A DNA stretch of 27,723 nucleotides from Candidatus Segatella albertsiae (GCA_002451555.1 DKCU01000124.1:11199-38921), one strand, 5' to 3'; positions 7,637 to 16,417 are shown, numbered from the stretch's first letter. Notes: a model not told the origin generated them from the sequence alone. Translations and numbers: made by a program.

Positions 7637-8998
7637 ATGTTTAGACGTCATATATTGAATAAATTGGAGGCTTGGAAGGCAAATGCAAAGCACAAGCCAC
7701 TCATCCTGAGAGGAGCCAGACAAGTAGGCAAGACAACAGTTGTCAATGAGTTTGGCTCTCAGTTTGACAACTATCTCTACTTCAACTTAGAGAATCCTGA
7801 AAGCATCAAGTTGTTTGAAATGGAAATTCCATTAGACGACTTGGTGAATATGCTATATGCCAGTTTAGGAAAGTCGCAACAAGATGGCAGTACGCTCATT
7901 TTCATTGACGAGATACAAAATTCACCCAAGACCATCGCTCTGCTCAGATATTTCTATGAGCAGAGACCTGACCTATATGTCATTGCAGCAGGCAGCCTAC
8001 TGGAGAACTTGGTAGATGTCAAAGTGAGTTTCCCTGTGGGGCGAGTACAATACTTAGCCTTGCGCCCTTGCTCATTCTATGAATTCTTGGGAGCTATCGG
8101 CAAGAACAACCTCTTGTCTATCCTTGCCCAAAAGGCAGAACTAACAGTTGTTTTCCATGAACAGTTGATGCACCTATTCAACCAATACGCCATCATCGGT
8201 GGAATGCCAGAAGCGGTACAACAATATGCCGAGACCCAAGACATCGTAGCCATCGAAGATATTTACGAAACCTTGGTACAAGCCTACAAGGATGACTCCG
8301 AGAAATATGTCAGAGGCAATAAACTTACGGATGTCGTGCGCTTTGTGCTATCCTATGGGTGGGCGTATTCAGGCGAGACCATCACCCTCGGCAACTTTGC
8401 CAACTCCGGCTATAAGTCGAGGGAAGTAGGCGAAGCATTCCGTCTCTTGGAGAAAGCCATGCTTTTAGAGTTGGTCTATCCTGTATCTTCCACACAAATG
8501 CCCATCATCCCCGAAACCAAACGAATGCCTAAGCTCATCTGGTTTGACACCGGACTCGTGAATTACCAAGCAGGAATCCGAAAAGAAATCATCGGTTCTA
8601 CAGAGATGGTGGATAGTTGGCGAGGGCATATCGCCGAACAAATCACAGCCCAAGAATTGCTGGCTATGGAAGACAGAGTGGGTCAGCACCGTTCGTTTTG
8701 GGCAAGACCCAACAACGGTGCGGAAGTAGATTTTCTTTTCACTCACGAATCCAAGCTCTACCCGATAGAAGTGAAGAGCGGCACCAACTCCCATCTCCGC
8801 TCCCTCCAATCTTTCATGGACAATTCGGATATAGACATAGCCATCCGCATCTGGTCGAACCCATATTCTGTGGACAAGGTGAAGACTCCGAATGGCAAGG
8901 AGTTCCGTCTCATTAACCTGCCTTTCTATCTGATAGGAAGGTTGCATCAAGTGTTGGAAGAAATTCTTACAGTAAGGGATACAAAATCTGCATTTTAG
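7637..8998 (+). CDS. AAA_14/DUF4143 ATPase
   Basis: P-loop ATPase of the AAA_14 plus DUF4143 type, a large paralogous group in Bacteroidota whose biological role is unsettled. The 453-aa protein has Walker A GARQVGKT (26-33) and Walker B LIFIDEIQ (87-94). Its C-terminal half has the DUF4143 landmarks LRPCSFYEFL, a GGMPEAV segment, and an E-V-D...E-V-K pattern (NNGAEVDFLF, YPIEVKSG) resembling a PD-(D/E)XK fold. ATG 7637 was chosen over a TTG at 7556 because it lies just after the -7 box and begins the conserved MFRRHILNKLEAW; the TTG would read through the promoter repeats. It is convergent with hsdR, which ends 33 nt away. Confidence 0.88.
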   Translation: MFRRHILNKLEAWKANAKHKPLILRGARQVGKTTVVNEFGSQFDNYLYFNLENPESIKLFEMEIPLDDLVNMLYASLGKSQQDGSTLIFIDEIQNSPKTIALLRYFYEQRPDLYVIAAGSLLENLVDVKVSFPVGRVQYLALRPCSFYEFLGAIGKNNLLSILAQKAELTVVFHEQLMHLFNQYAIIGGMPEAVQQYAETQDIVAIEDIYETLVQAYKDDSEKYVRGNKLTDVVRFVLSYGWAYSGETITLGNFANSGYKSREVGEAFRLLEKAMLLELVYPVSSTQMPIIPETKRMPKLIWFDTGLVNYQAGIRKEIIGSTEMVDSWRGHIAEQITAQELLAMEDRVGQHRSFWARPNNGAEVDFLFTHESKLYPIEVKSGTNSHLRSLQSFMDNSDIDIAIRIWSNPYSVDKVKTPNGKEFRLINLPFYLIGRLHQVLEEILTVRDTKSAF

Positions 8999-9031
8999 CA
9001 AAATAAACGGTAAAGAGTAATCTCAATTCAG

Positions 9032-12000
9032 TTACCTAAGTTGGCTCACTGCCGCTTGATATACTCTTGTATTCACCATATTCTGGAAGTCGGGATTATT
9101 GAAGTAAGTCAGCACAAACTCAGTCTTTTCCTCCAACATCGCTGCCACAATCGCCACCATATCATCATTGAATGTAATCTGAGCAACCTGCCTGTCGCCA
9201 TTCTTCACGGCATTCACAAAATCGGTGCTGCCAGCAATTCGTTGTGGCAACTCATTGATTTGACGCTGCACCTCATCACGATTTTTCCAATCGATATTGC
9301 CGAAAAGGTCGTTGAAGTCCTTGACGATGTTCGACAAGGCTTCCATCTCTGGCTGAGGTTTACCACCACCCTGCCCCACTGGTACAGGTTTTACTTCGGC
9401 ATTCTCATTTTCCAAGACTATCTGACGCTCCTCTTCCTTCACGATGCGATACTTATCGAAGTCGATGTTGTCTATCAGTCCATCGGTATAGTCGTCTATC
9501 TTTAGCTTAGGCAACTTCTTCACCAACAAGGAATAGAAGATGTACTGCTTCTCCCACTCCGGGCTTTCAAACGGCATGATGGCAGAGAAATAAGGATAGC
9601 AACGGTTAAAGTTCTTGATAGCACTCTTGCACCTTATCTGTTCGTCCTCCATCTGCAATTCGTCCTTGAACCGCTCAACTACAGTATCTAAGATGGCATC
9701 TATTTTCGGACGATCCTCATCCGTACCATTCAGTTTGAGATCGACCACTTGGTCAATATCTTCCTGCGTGTAGAAGTTGAAACTCTCGATAATTTCAATG
9801 AGGTCGTTCAACTTGTTCACATCCGACTCTCCCACCAATACCGTTGTCTTGTAATACTTCTGGAATGCCGCCTTGATGATCTCTGGGTCATTAGCAAAAT
9901 CCAGCACAAAAGTATCTTGCTTCTTGGGATGGCAACGATTCAAACGAGACAAGGTCTGCACTGCCTTGAGGTCAGAGAGTTGTTTATCTACATACATGGT
10001 ATGGAGCAAAGGTTGGTCGTAGCCCGTCTGGAACTTATCCGCCACGATCAAGATTCGATAAGGTTCTTCCTCCATACGGCTCTCAATCTCCGCCGAAGGA
10101 AAGCCGTTCAAGCTCGACTCCGTCACCAATTCACCATTGATTACCTTGTCGGTAAAGGCTACGATGGCACGATAAGGACTGTTTCGGAATTCCAACTTCT
10201 TGGTGATGACCTTGTAAAATTCGATGGCTCTCTCTATCGAAGAGGTAACCACCATCGCACGAGCCTTGCCACCAATCTTCATATATACCTTGCTACAGAA
10301 ATGCTCCACGATAATCTCGGCTTTCTTCTCGATGGTCTCAGGCTGAGCCTCCACGTAAGCACGCAACTTGCCCTGTGCTTTCTTCTTGTCATACTCAGGG
10401 TCGTCTTGCGCCGTCTTCAAGACACGATAATAGGAACTATAGGGCGTGTAGTATTTCAGTACATCCAAGATAAAACCTTCCTCTATGGCTTGCTTCATGG
10501 TGTATTCATGGAAAGGCGCAAAGTGAGCCTCCCCATTGGCATCATAGCTTTTCTCACCAAACATCTCCAAGGTCTTGTTCTTCGGCGTAGCTGTAAAAGC
10601 GTAGTAGTTGGCATTCTTCGCCATCTTCCTGCCTTTCAGAATACGATGGATTTTATCCTCCGTATCTTCCTCTTCTTCCACTTCGCCCCAATGAATGTCC
10701 TCAGCCGCCATCTTTACCTGGTTATCTTCTGGCAAGACATAATGAGGATGCTCTTCTGAAACCGAAACTTCTTCGGTTTCAGTTTCAGAGGAACTTTCTG
10801 TAACCTTGACAATAGGTGCCGCATTGCCCGATATACCTGTGGCAAGGTTGGCTGACAACGCCCCATTCTGACTGCTATGAGCCTCATCAATGATAATGGC
10901 AAAGCGTTTGTCCTTTAATGAACTTCCTATCTCGTCGAGGATAAAGCTGAACTTATTGATGGTAGAGATGATGATTTTCTTGCCTCCTTGCAGAAGCTTA
11001 CGCAAGGTTTCCGACTTGTCCGCCCATCCCACGATATTACTCAATCGCTTGAAGGCATTGATGTTGTCTCTTATCTGTCGGTCGAGGTTGACACGGTCGG
11101 TCACCACGATGACGGAATCAAAGAAAGGCTGCTGGTCTTTCAAAAGCATAACAAGTTGATAGGCAAGCCAAGTGATGGAATTGGACTTACCGCTTCCAGC
11201 ACTATGCTGTATCAAGAATCTTCTGCCAATATCCGATGCTTGGGTTGCTGCCACCAACAAGCGCACGGCATCCAACTGATGATAGCGAGGCCAAATGACC
11301 TTCTCTTTCACCTTTTCCTTTTTCGTTTTCTTGTCCTTCTCCTTGGTCACGATGACTTGGGCGAAGTTCTCGATGATATTGCTCAACGTAGGCTTGGTCA
11401 AGACATCCTTCCAGAGATAAGAAGTCATCGTGTCGTTGGGGATAACAGGATTACCCGCACCTCCATTCACGCCACGGTTGAAAGGCAAGAACCAAGAGTC
11501 CTTACCAGCCAAGGCTGTACACATCCATACTTGTTGGTCGTCCAAGGCGAAGTGTACGGCACAGCGTTTCTTTTGCAAGAGCAGTTCCTTTGGGTCTCGG
11601 TCGGTTTGGTATTGACGGATGGCATTCTCGTAGGTCTGCCCGGTATAGTTATTTTTCAGTTCAAAGGTGGCAAGTGGAAGGCCATTGATGAATACCACGA
11701 AGTCTATCTCATTGGTATTCATCTTCGAATACATCACCTGTCGGATAACGCCAAAGATATTATGGTCGTAAGCAACCTTGGCACTTGGATTCAGTTCCGA
11801 CGGAAGTGGATAATAGAGGTCGAAGGTTACGCCATTAAACTTGTAGCCTTTTCTCAACACATCCACCACACCTCGCTTCGTAATCTCATTTGCCAAACGA
11901 GTAAAGAACTTCAGCCGTTCTGATGCCGAGACAAAGCACATGCTTTGCTTAACCTTGTCGGGTTGGGTCTCGCTAATAAATCGCTCTACCCAACTATCCA

Positions 12001-12109
12001 CCAAGGCAAAGTCTTTGTTGTAGTCGTGAGGAGTAGCTTGCTCGTAACCATTTTGGTCACGCAGCCAATCCACGATAATCTTTTCAAGTCCTGTTTCTGA
12101 TGTATCCAT
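9032..12109 (-). CDS. hsdR: Type I restriction enzyme, R (motor/nuclease) subunit
   Basis: ATP-dependent DNA translocase and endonuclease subunit of a type I restriction-modification complex. The 1025-aa protein has the N-terminal nuclease motif D136...E150-L-K152 (FELKN), helicase motif I HSAGSGKS (302-309), motif II DEAH (408-411), TATPKNKTLEMFG (motif III region), and a motif VI region QTLSRLNRCHP. An acidic, low-complexity stretch (SSSETETEEVSVSEEHP and EVEEEEDTED) lies between DEAH and motif III. The start codon is 4 nt after the hsdS stop, so the two are translationally coupled. All key motifs are intact, so the enzyme is probably functional. Confidence 0.96.
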   Translation of the reverse strand: MDTSETGLEKIIVDWLRDQNGYEQATPHDYNKDFALVDSWVERFISETQPDKVKQSMCFVSASERLKFFTRLANEITKRGVVDVLRKGYKFNGVTFDLYYPLPSELNPSAKVAYDHNIFGVIRQVMYSKMNTNEIDFVVFINGLPLATFELKNNYTGQTYENAIRQYQTDRDPKELLLQKKRCAVHFALDDQQVWMCTALAGKDSWFLPFNRGVNGGAGNPVIPNDTMTSYLWKDVLTKPTLSNIIENFAQVIVTKEKDKKTKKEKVKEKVIWPRYHQLDAVRLLVAATQASDIGRRFLIQHSAGSGKSNSITWLAYQLVMLLKDQQPFFDSVIVVTDRVNLDRQIRDNINAFKRLSNIVGWADKSETLRKLLQGGKKIIISTINKFSFILDEIGSSLKDKRFAIIIDEAHSSQNGALSANLATGISGNAAPIVKVTESSSETETEEVSVSEEHPHYVLPEDNQVKMAAEDIHWGEVEEEEDTEDKIHRILKGRKMAKNANYYAFTATPKNKTLEMFGEKSYDANGEAHFAPFHEYTMKQAIEEGFILDVLKYYTPYSSYYRVLKTAQDDPEYDKKKAQGKLRAYVEAQPETIEKKAEIIVEHFCSKVYMKIGGKARAMVVTSSIERAIEFYKVITKKLEFRNSPYRAIVAFTDKVINGELVTESSLNGFPSAEIESRMEEEPYRILIVADKFQTGYDQPLLHTMYVDKQLSDLKAVQTLSRLNRCHPKKQDTFVLDFANDPEIIKAAFQKYYKTTVLVGESDVNKLNDLIEIIESFNFYTQEDIDQVVDLKLNGTDEDRPKIDAILDTVVERFKDELQMEDEQIRCKSAIKNFNRCYPYFSAIMPFESPEWEKQYIFYSLLVKKLPKLKIDDYTDGLIDNIDFDKYRIVKEEERQIVLENENAEVKPVPVGQGGGKPQPEMEALSNIVKDFNDLFGNIDWKNRDEVQRQINELPQRIAGSTDFVNAVKNGDRQVAQITFNDDMVAIVAAMLEEKTEFVLTYFNNPDFQNMVNTRVYQAAVSQLR

Positions 12110-12113
12110 ATCA

Positions 12114-13367
12114 CTATACCTTAATTTGACCTGTTACGACATCCGAAATCAAGCGTTGCTTGTATTCCTTGATACACTCTATTTCTTTGTTTAGCTTCTC
12201 GACAAGAGAATCTATCTTTGCTGTTCGCTCGGTAATGTAGGAAACGATGGCGTGCTGCTCTTCTATTGGAGGGCAAATAATTGGGAATGGATAGAAACGG
12301 TTTGGATAAAGTCTCAAACGACTATCAATAATTCCTCGTGACGCTGTTTTAAAAGCTCCAGAATATATCCCCAATCGCAACAAATAATGATAGTACATTT
12401 TATCGCAATCCGAAATGAAATCAAACACACAATAAGCAGGACTAATAATGCCATCCAAATTTGAAACAGCATAACTTCCATTCCAAGCAAGCATAATGTT
12501 CATAACAAACTGTCCAGCCTTTACTTTTTTATATCCAACAGTACTTTCTGCTTCAAACATACCAACATTCTTAGCTTCTTTTTTGTAAGATATACCAGTA
12601 TATTGAGATAGGCTCAACAATTCTTCCTCTCCCGTTTCTGACTTCTCAGTTGCTTCGCGAAGCAAAGAGCGAATAGGCTTTATCTCCCACTGCTCAGGAA
12701 TCTCTGGCAACCAAGGGATATTGGTGGACTTAAACTTCACATTCGGATTAAGACCACGAGTTACGGCATCGGCAATGATACGCTGCTTCATTTCTTGAAG
12801 TAGCGAAATTTCCTTTTCCTTGTTTGCCAAAAGGGTTTCTATCCTCGAACACTTCGTATCGAGGTAAGAGACGATGGTTTTCTGTTCTTCTAAAGGAGGT
12901 AAAACAATAGGTACTACAGCCAATTTGTCCCAACATCTAAAATCACTCGTATTTTGACGGACACCATTAGAAATCAACTTAAACACCTTACCATTCGCCA
13001 TATTTCTTAGATAGTATGCTACAAATGCCTTATTCTGATTACTATTACATACATGTACTACAGGAGTACACATACCATCATAATTAGAAATAGCAATAGC
13101 ACCATGCCAAGTGTCCATTCCATGAATCAGTAAATCATCCTTCGCTACCCCTTGATAAATCTTATCATCTTCCGCTACCAAACCCAACTTATTATCACCT
13201 TTGACTGTAACCTTTCCACTATTAGAACATACTAACAATTCTGCATCGGGGCTTTTAGGTCGCTGAAGTTTTTGCAAGACATAACGCAGTTTCAAAACAT
13301 GCCAATGCTTTGGCATCGTTGGCTGCCAAAACACATTTGTTGAAATTCTATCCCTATACTTCTCCAT
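12114..13367 (-). CDS. hsdS: Type I restriction enzyme, S (specificity) subunit
   Basis: DNA-recognition subunit of the type I complex. It has two half-subunits, each a target-recognition domain followed by a conserved helical spacer: the first spacer contains PPLEEQKTIVSYLDTKCSRI and the second PPIEEQHAIVSYITERTAKI, near the C-terminus. The recognition domains differ from each other, so a bipartite, asymmetric target is expected; the target itself cannot be read from sequence. ATG 13367 (MEKYRDRIST) was preferred over an in-frame ATG at 13394 because it clears the hsdM stop by 5 nt, giving 417 aa. Both recognition domains are encoded by visibly more AT-rich DNA than hsdM or hsdR. No second hsdS or recombinase is adjacent. 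Confidence 0.93.
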   Translation of the reverse strand: MEKYRDRISTNVFWQPTMPKHWHVLKLRYVLQKLQRPKSPDAELLVCSNSGKVTVKGDNKLGLVAEDDKIYQGVAKDDLLIHGMDTWHGAIAISNYDGMCTPVVHVCNSNQNKAFVAYYLRNMANGKVFKLISNGVRQNTSDFRCWDKLAVVPIVLPPLEEQKTIVSYLDTKCSRIETLLANKEKEISLLQEMKQRIIADAVTRGLNPNVKFKSTNIPWLPEIPEQWEIKPIRSLLREATEKSETGEEELLSLSQYTGISYKKEAKNVGMFEAESTVGYKKVKAGQFVMNIMLAWNGSYAVSNLDGIISPAYCVFDFISDCDKMYYHYLLRLGIYSGAFKTASRGIIDSRLRLYPNRFYPFPIICPPIEEQHAIVSYITERTAKIDSLVEKLNKEIECIKEYKQRLISDVVTGQIKV

Positions 13368-13372
13368 ACACT

Positions 13373-15262
13373 TCACTTCATTATCTCGTCCCACAATCCT
13401 TTAGTCTCACTCTCCAACACATTGATTTCTTGCATGATTTCATCCAAGCTACGGAGCTGCACTGGCTTATAGAAATACTTGGTGAACGAAAGTTCATAGC
13501 CGACAACTGGCTCGCCAAACTCAGCCTCAGCATCGTATGGCTTCACCTCATTCTCGTAAAAGGCAGAGATACCTCCAGGATAAAGCAATGGAATCTGTTC
13601 CGTCTCGTTGCGGTTCTTCGCCATCACCACCTTGCCTTTCTTCAACACGATATTTCCTTCTTTGTCTCTCTTCGGACGAAGCACTGGCACTTGCCAATAG
13701 CCAAACTCCTCATTACGGAATATCTTGCTCTCTGGAGTCTCCTTGAAATCCATCAAGAGCTGGAGGATGCGACGACGGTCTTCCTCCGTTGTCTCACAAT
13801 TTTTCTCACCGAGATTCTTGCGCAAAGGAGTACAGATGTTGCTAGCATCAATGAGCTGCACATAACCACGGCGACGCTCCTCCTTACGATTGGTTATCAC
13901 CCAAACGTAAGTAGAGATACCTGTGTTATAAAAGTCCTTCTCAGGCATGGCGATGATGGCTTCAAGCAAGTCGTTCTCAATGATGTAACGGCGCAGATTA
14001 CTCTCGCCTCCACCAGCATTACCTGTAAAGAGAGAACTACCATTATGCACCTCCACAATGCGAGTGCCAAGAGTTGTATTCTTCATACGACTGATATTGT
14101 TTGCCAAGAAAAGCATCTGGCAATCACCAATATCGGGAATGAAACTCATGCTTTCCGCAGCATCATCCACTGGGACAAGCGTCTTTGCAGGTTCTGAAAA
14201 GAAACGAGGGTCAACGACTTCCTTCTTATCATCCAAGCCCCAATTCTTCAAGTCCTCTTTCCAAGGTGTACCGAAAGGAGGATTGGAGATGCAGAAGTCA
14301 TACTTCTCACCAGCATGACCATCTTGACTGATGGTCGAACCAAAGGCGATATACTGATGTTCGCCCGAATCGAGACGGTAAGTAAACTTGTTGATATTGC
14401 CCGAAATCATGAGGTCTGCCTTACAAGTGGCATAGGTATCAGGTTGCAACTCCTGTCCGAAGATGCTCACTTTTATATCCTTGCCTTGCTCATTGGCGAT
14501 ACGCTCCATCTCCTCTTGGGCAATGGTCAAGATACCACCCGTACCACAAGCTCCGTCATAGATATGATAGGTATTGTCGGTCAGTTTGTCCTTGATGGGC
14601 ACCACGGCGAGGTCGGCAAGCAAGCGAACGTAGTCACGAGGCGTAAAGTGTTCACCGGCTTCAGTCACATTGTTCTCCTCATTAAACTTGCGGAGCAATT
14701 CCTCAAAGATGGTTCCCATGGTATGGTTGTCCAAACCAGGCAATCGTTCCACCATCACCTTCTTGCCATTCTCATCGGTTGTCTCTTCCATCACAGGATT
14801 GATGGAAAGATTGATGTTTCCACTGGTAAACTTCTCCAAGAGTGACCCCAAGCGTCCTGCTTCGGTCAAGTTATCCACTTGCTGACGAAGCTTGAACTTG
14901 TCGATAATGTCTTTTACATCGTCGGAGAAGCCATTGAAATACTCGATGACATTCATCTTGAGTCGCAGAGGGTCGATTTCGTTCTTCAACGTACTCATCG
15001 TAAAGGCAGAGGTATTGTAGAATGGATAGCCCGTCACCTTAGTAAGGAAAGGAGTACAATTGTCAATTTTCTTCTCATCACAGAACTTTTTCTTTTCAAG
15101 CGCTGCCTGCTTGGTAGGTTCGAGCAGTACGTCGATACGGCGCAACACCATGAAAGGAAGGATGATTTTCTTATAATCTCCTTTCTCGAAGGCATGTACG
15201 AGCACATCATTGGCGATATTCCAAATGAAGGAAAAGAGTTGGTTATATTGTTTGGTTTCCAT
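13373..15262 (-). CDS. hsdM: Type I restriction enzyme, M (methyltransferase) subunit
   Basis: N6-adenine DNA methyltransferase subunit; with HsdS it forms the methylase and with HsdR the restriction complex. In the 629-aa protein an N-terminal helical HsdM_N domain (about 1-190) precedes GEHFTPRDYV (204-213), the SAM-binding motif DGACGTGG (236-243) and the catalytic NPPF (327-330). ATG 15262 (METKQYNQLFSFIWNIAND) was chosen over one at 15298 because AGAGGTG lies upstream at a reasonable distance and the conserved domain starts there. It heads the hsdM-hsdS-hsdR operon. Transcription probably starts about 400 nt upstream, at the promoter near 15673, giving a long structured leader. Confidence 0.95.
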   Translation of the reverse strand: METKQYNQLFSFIWNIANDVLVHAFEKGDYKKIILPFMVLRRIDVLLEPTKQAALEKKKFCDEKKIDNCTPFLTKVTGYPFYNTSAFTMSTLKNEIDPLRLKMNVIEYFNGFSDDVKDIIDKFKLRQQVDNLTEAGRLGSLLEKFTSGNINLSINPVMEETTDENGKKVMVERLPGLDNHTMGTIFEELLRKFNEENNVTEAGEHFTPRDYVRLLADLAVVPIKDKLTDNTYHIYDGACGTGGILTIAQEEMERIANEQGKDIKVSIFGQELQPDTYATCKADLMISGNINKFTYRLDSGEHQYIAFGSTISQDGHAGEKYDFCISNPPFGTPWKEDLKNWGLDDKKEVVDPRFFSEPAKTLVPVDDAAESMSFIPDIGDCQMLFLANNISRMKNTTLGTRIVEVHNGSSLFTGNAGGGESNLRRYIIENDLLEAIIAMPEKDFYNTGISTYVWVITNRKEERRRGYVQLIDASNICTPLRKNLGEKNCETTEEDRRRILQLLMDFKETPESKIFRNEEFGYWQVPVLRPKRDKEGNIVLKKGKVVMAKNRNETEQIPLLYPGGISAFYENEVKPYDAEAEFGEPVVGYELSFTKYFYKPVQLRSLDEIMQEINVLESETKGLWDEIMK

Positions 15263-15338
15263 TGATTCATTTTCACCTCTTGCAAACTCCCCCAACAAGA
15301 ACTTTTCTTTTCTACCATGAATCCATATCTACAAGAAA

Positions 15339-15573
15339 CGGCGTAGGAGTTCTATCACCTGCCAACTCTCACTTGTTGCGGTCCTAGGAAAACCGATTGT
15401 GGTAAGAGTAATATGTGATAGAGCCTACGCCGCCGTAGTATATATAGATATAGCACAAAGCACACCCCTCCTTACGAAAGGGCGTACTTCATGCTGCATA
15501 TATACGATATGCATAGGCGTTCACATCCATCTCCATCCGACCACAATTTGAAATTTCCTAGGTTTCAACAAGT
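15339..15573 (-). promoter_or_regulatory. Structured leader with paired inverted hairpin motifs upstream of hsdM
   Basis: The 517-nt gap from hsdM to the PIN gene contains two copies of one motif in opposite orientation. Copy X (15371-15403, read on -) is ACCACAAT-CGGT-TTTCCTAGG-ACCG-CAACAAGT. Copy Y (15540-15573, read on +) is ACCACAAT-TTGAAA-TTTCCTAGG-TTTCAA with the same CAACAAGT end. The 8-nt flanks and 9-nt loop are identical while the stems differ in a compensatory way. X is also enclosed by an outer stem, CGGCGTAGG...CTATCAC with GTGATAG..CCTACGCCG (15339-15358 and 15415-15432). In the hsdM transcript the two loops are exact complements. The region has no credible ORF. Confidence 0.75.
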
Positions 15574-15672
15574 CAGAAGAAAACGAGTAAACGTCGTTCT
15601 CATAAGATATGCCAAGCCGTGGACTTTATTTGGAAGGGCAGCACTATGCCCTCCATCCATGGGATGACGCTA

Positions 15673-15704
15673 CAAAAGTAACGAAAAGAATTGGAATCGC
15701 CAAA
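15673..15704 (-). promoter_or_regulatory. Probable promoter of the hsdMSR operon
   Basis: Read on the - strand, TTTG (15704-15701), 20 nt, then TACTTTTG (15680-15673) matches the Bacteroidetes TTTG-N20-TAnnTTTG promoter. Transcription would start near 15667, about 400 nt before the hsdM ATG. Confidence 0.75.
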
Positions 15705-15735
15705 TATTCAAAAGACTTTCTTCGATATCAGGCAC

Positions 15736-15769
15736 AAAAAAGCCTTTCTGCTCGGTTAAACAGAAAGGC
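15736..15769 (-). terminator. Rho-independent terminator after the PIN gene
   Basis: On the - strand GCCTTTCTG and CAGAAAGGC (15769-15761 and 15750-15742) form a 9-bp stem with a 10-nt loop followed by six T (15741-15736). It lies 11 nt past the PIN-gene stop. Confidence 0.9.
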
Positions 15770-15779
15770 AAGAATATTA

Positions 15780-16193
15780 TTACGCCATATTTCTAAGCTC
15801 TAATAAAAATTCCTTAAGTCGAACTACATCCACCTTTGGAAATGGGATTTCCTTCAAGACATCATAATGATGGTCTTCGGTAACTATATATTTGGCATTC
15901 GCCACAATAGCACAATCTACAAACTTGTTGTCATCAACATCCGCCTCAATCAGATGAAACGAAAAAGAAGGAGAGACTTTCTTCACATTTCTCCTATTGA
16001 GAATTGCAGACACAAATAGCTCTGACACCAAAGGAGAGATGTTTCGAGACAAGACCTCACTATATTCCTCTATTATTTCATTCGTTATGCAAAGGGTGTA
16101 TTTCCCATCAAGGAAATCTTGCCATATCTGATGATACTCACTTTGCTTAGATATTGAAATAATGAGGCAATTGGTATCTAAGACGATGTTCAT
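15780..16193 (-). CDS. PIN-domain ribonuclease toxin
   Basis: Probable Mg-dependent endoribonuclease of a type II toxin-antitoxin pair, PIN family. The 137-aa protein shows the expected acidic residues: D6 in the opening MNIVLDTNCLI, E42/E43 in EIIEEYSEVL, D87/D88 and D93 in EADVDDNKFVDCAI, and D107 in KYIVTEDHHYDVL. The fold and length fit the 'putative toxin-antitoxin system toxin component, PIN family' group. It starts 2 nt after the stop of the 73-aa upstream gene, so translation is probably coupled, and it is closed by its own terminator. The pair is flanked by 105-bp direct repeats. Confidence 0.88.
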   Translation of the reverse strand: MNIVLDTNCLIISISKQSEYHQIWQDFLDGKYTLCITNEIIEEYSEVLSRNISPLVSELFVSAILNRRNVKKVSPSFSFHLIEADVDDNKFVDCAIVANAKYIVTEDHHYDVLKEIPFPKVDVVRLKEFLLELRNMA

Positions 16194-16195
16194 GA

Positions 16196-16417
16196 TTATT
16201 TACAATAAGGGGTTCTCTCATGCAAGGTCTCAAAAGCTTTCAACTTCTCCTGGGTCATTTCACCACGCTCCCACATTGCATCCAGTTCTTCCTGCCCCTT
16301 CTTTGCAAAAAAGTCCGAGATAGCTTGCTTTAAGTCTGCCAATGCTTCTGGGCTTTTCACCCAGTGCATCATTTCTAATAGTTCAAGCTGCGCTTGATTA
16401 AAAACCGTTGCTGCCAT
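16196..16417 (-). CDS. Probable antitoxin of the PIN pair
   Basis: This 73-aa acidic, helical protein precedes the PIN toxin by 2 nt. Its C-terminal half (QEELDAMWERGEMTQEKLKAFETLHERTPY) follows the pattern seen in small Bacteroidota antitoxins next to PIN toxins (acidic helix, W-x-x-G, then R-T-P-Y), recognised from memory. The N-terminal half is probably involved in dimerisation or DNA binding but shows no clear ribbon-helix-helix motif. It should bind and inhibit the PIN toxin and may repress the promoter at 16499-16530. The function rests on context plus C-terminal pattern. Confidence 0.75.
   Translation of the reverse strand: MAATVFNQAQLELLEMMHWVKSPEALADLKQAISDFFAKKGQEELDAMWERGEMTQEKLKAFETLHERTPYCK

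Larger units (their letters stand above)
15665..15769 (-). repeat. 105-bp direct repeat, copy 1 (terminator plus promoter)
   Basis: It matches 16491-16595 at 99 of 105 positions with no gaps, and weaker similarity continues about 25-30 bp to the left. On the - strand it carries the terminator of the PIN gene followed by the probable hsdM promoter. Confidence 0.95.

Noticed and set aside
9749..10759. 336-codon open frame on + opposite hsdR
   Set aside because: It lies wholly antisense to hsdR, whose motifs are all intact, and its translation has no recognisable domain and an odd composition (many Leu, His and Arg).
15371..15573. Invertible promoter of the site-specific recombinase type upstream of hsdM
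   Set aside because: The inverted copies match only in blocks (25 of about 33), differ in length by one base, and no recombinase gene is nearby; recombinase-driven switches normally have near-identical inverted repeats. The compensatory stems favour a structural role.
15609..15803. 64-codon frame on + upstream of hsdM
   Set aside because: It runs through the 105-bp terminator-promoter repeat and into the end of the PIN gene; no protein-like features.
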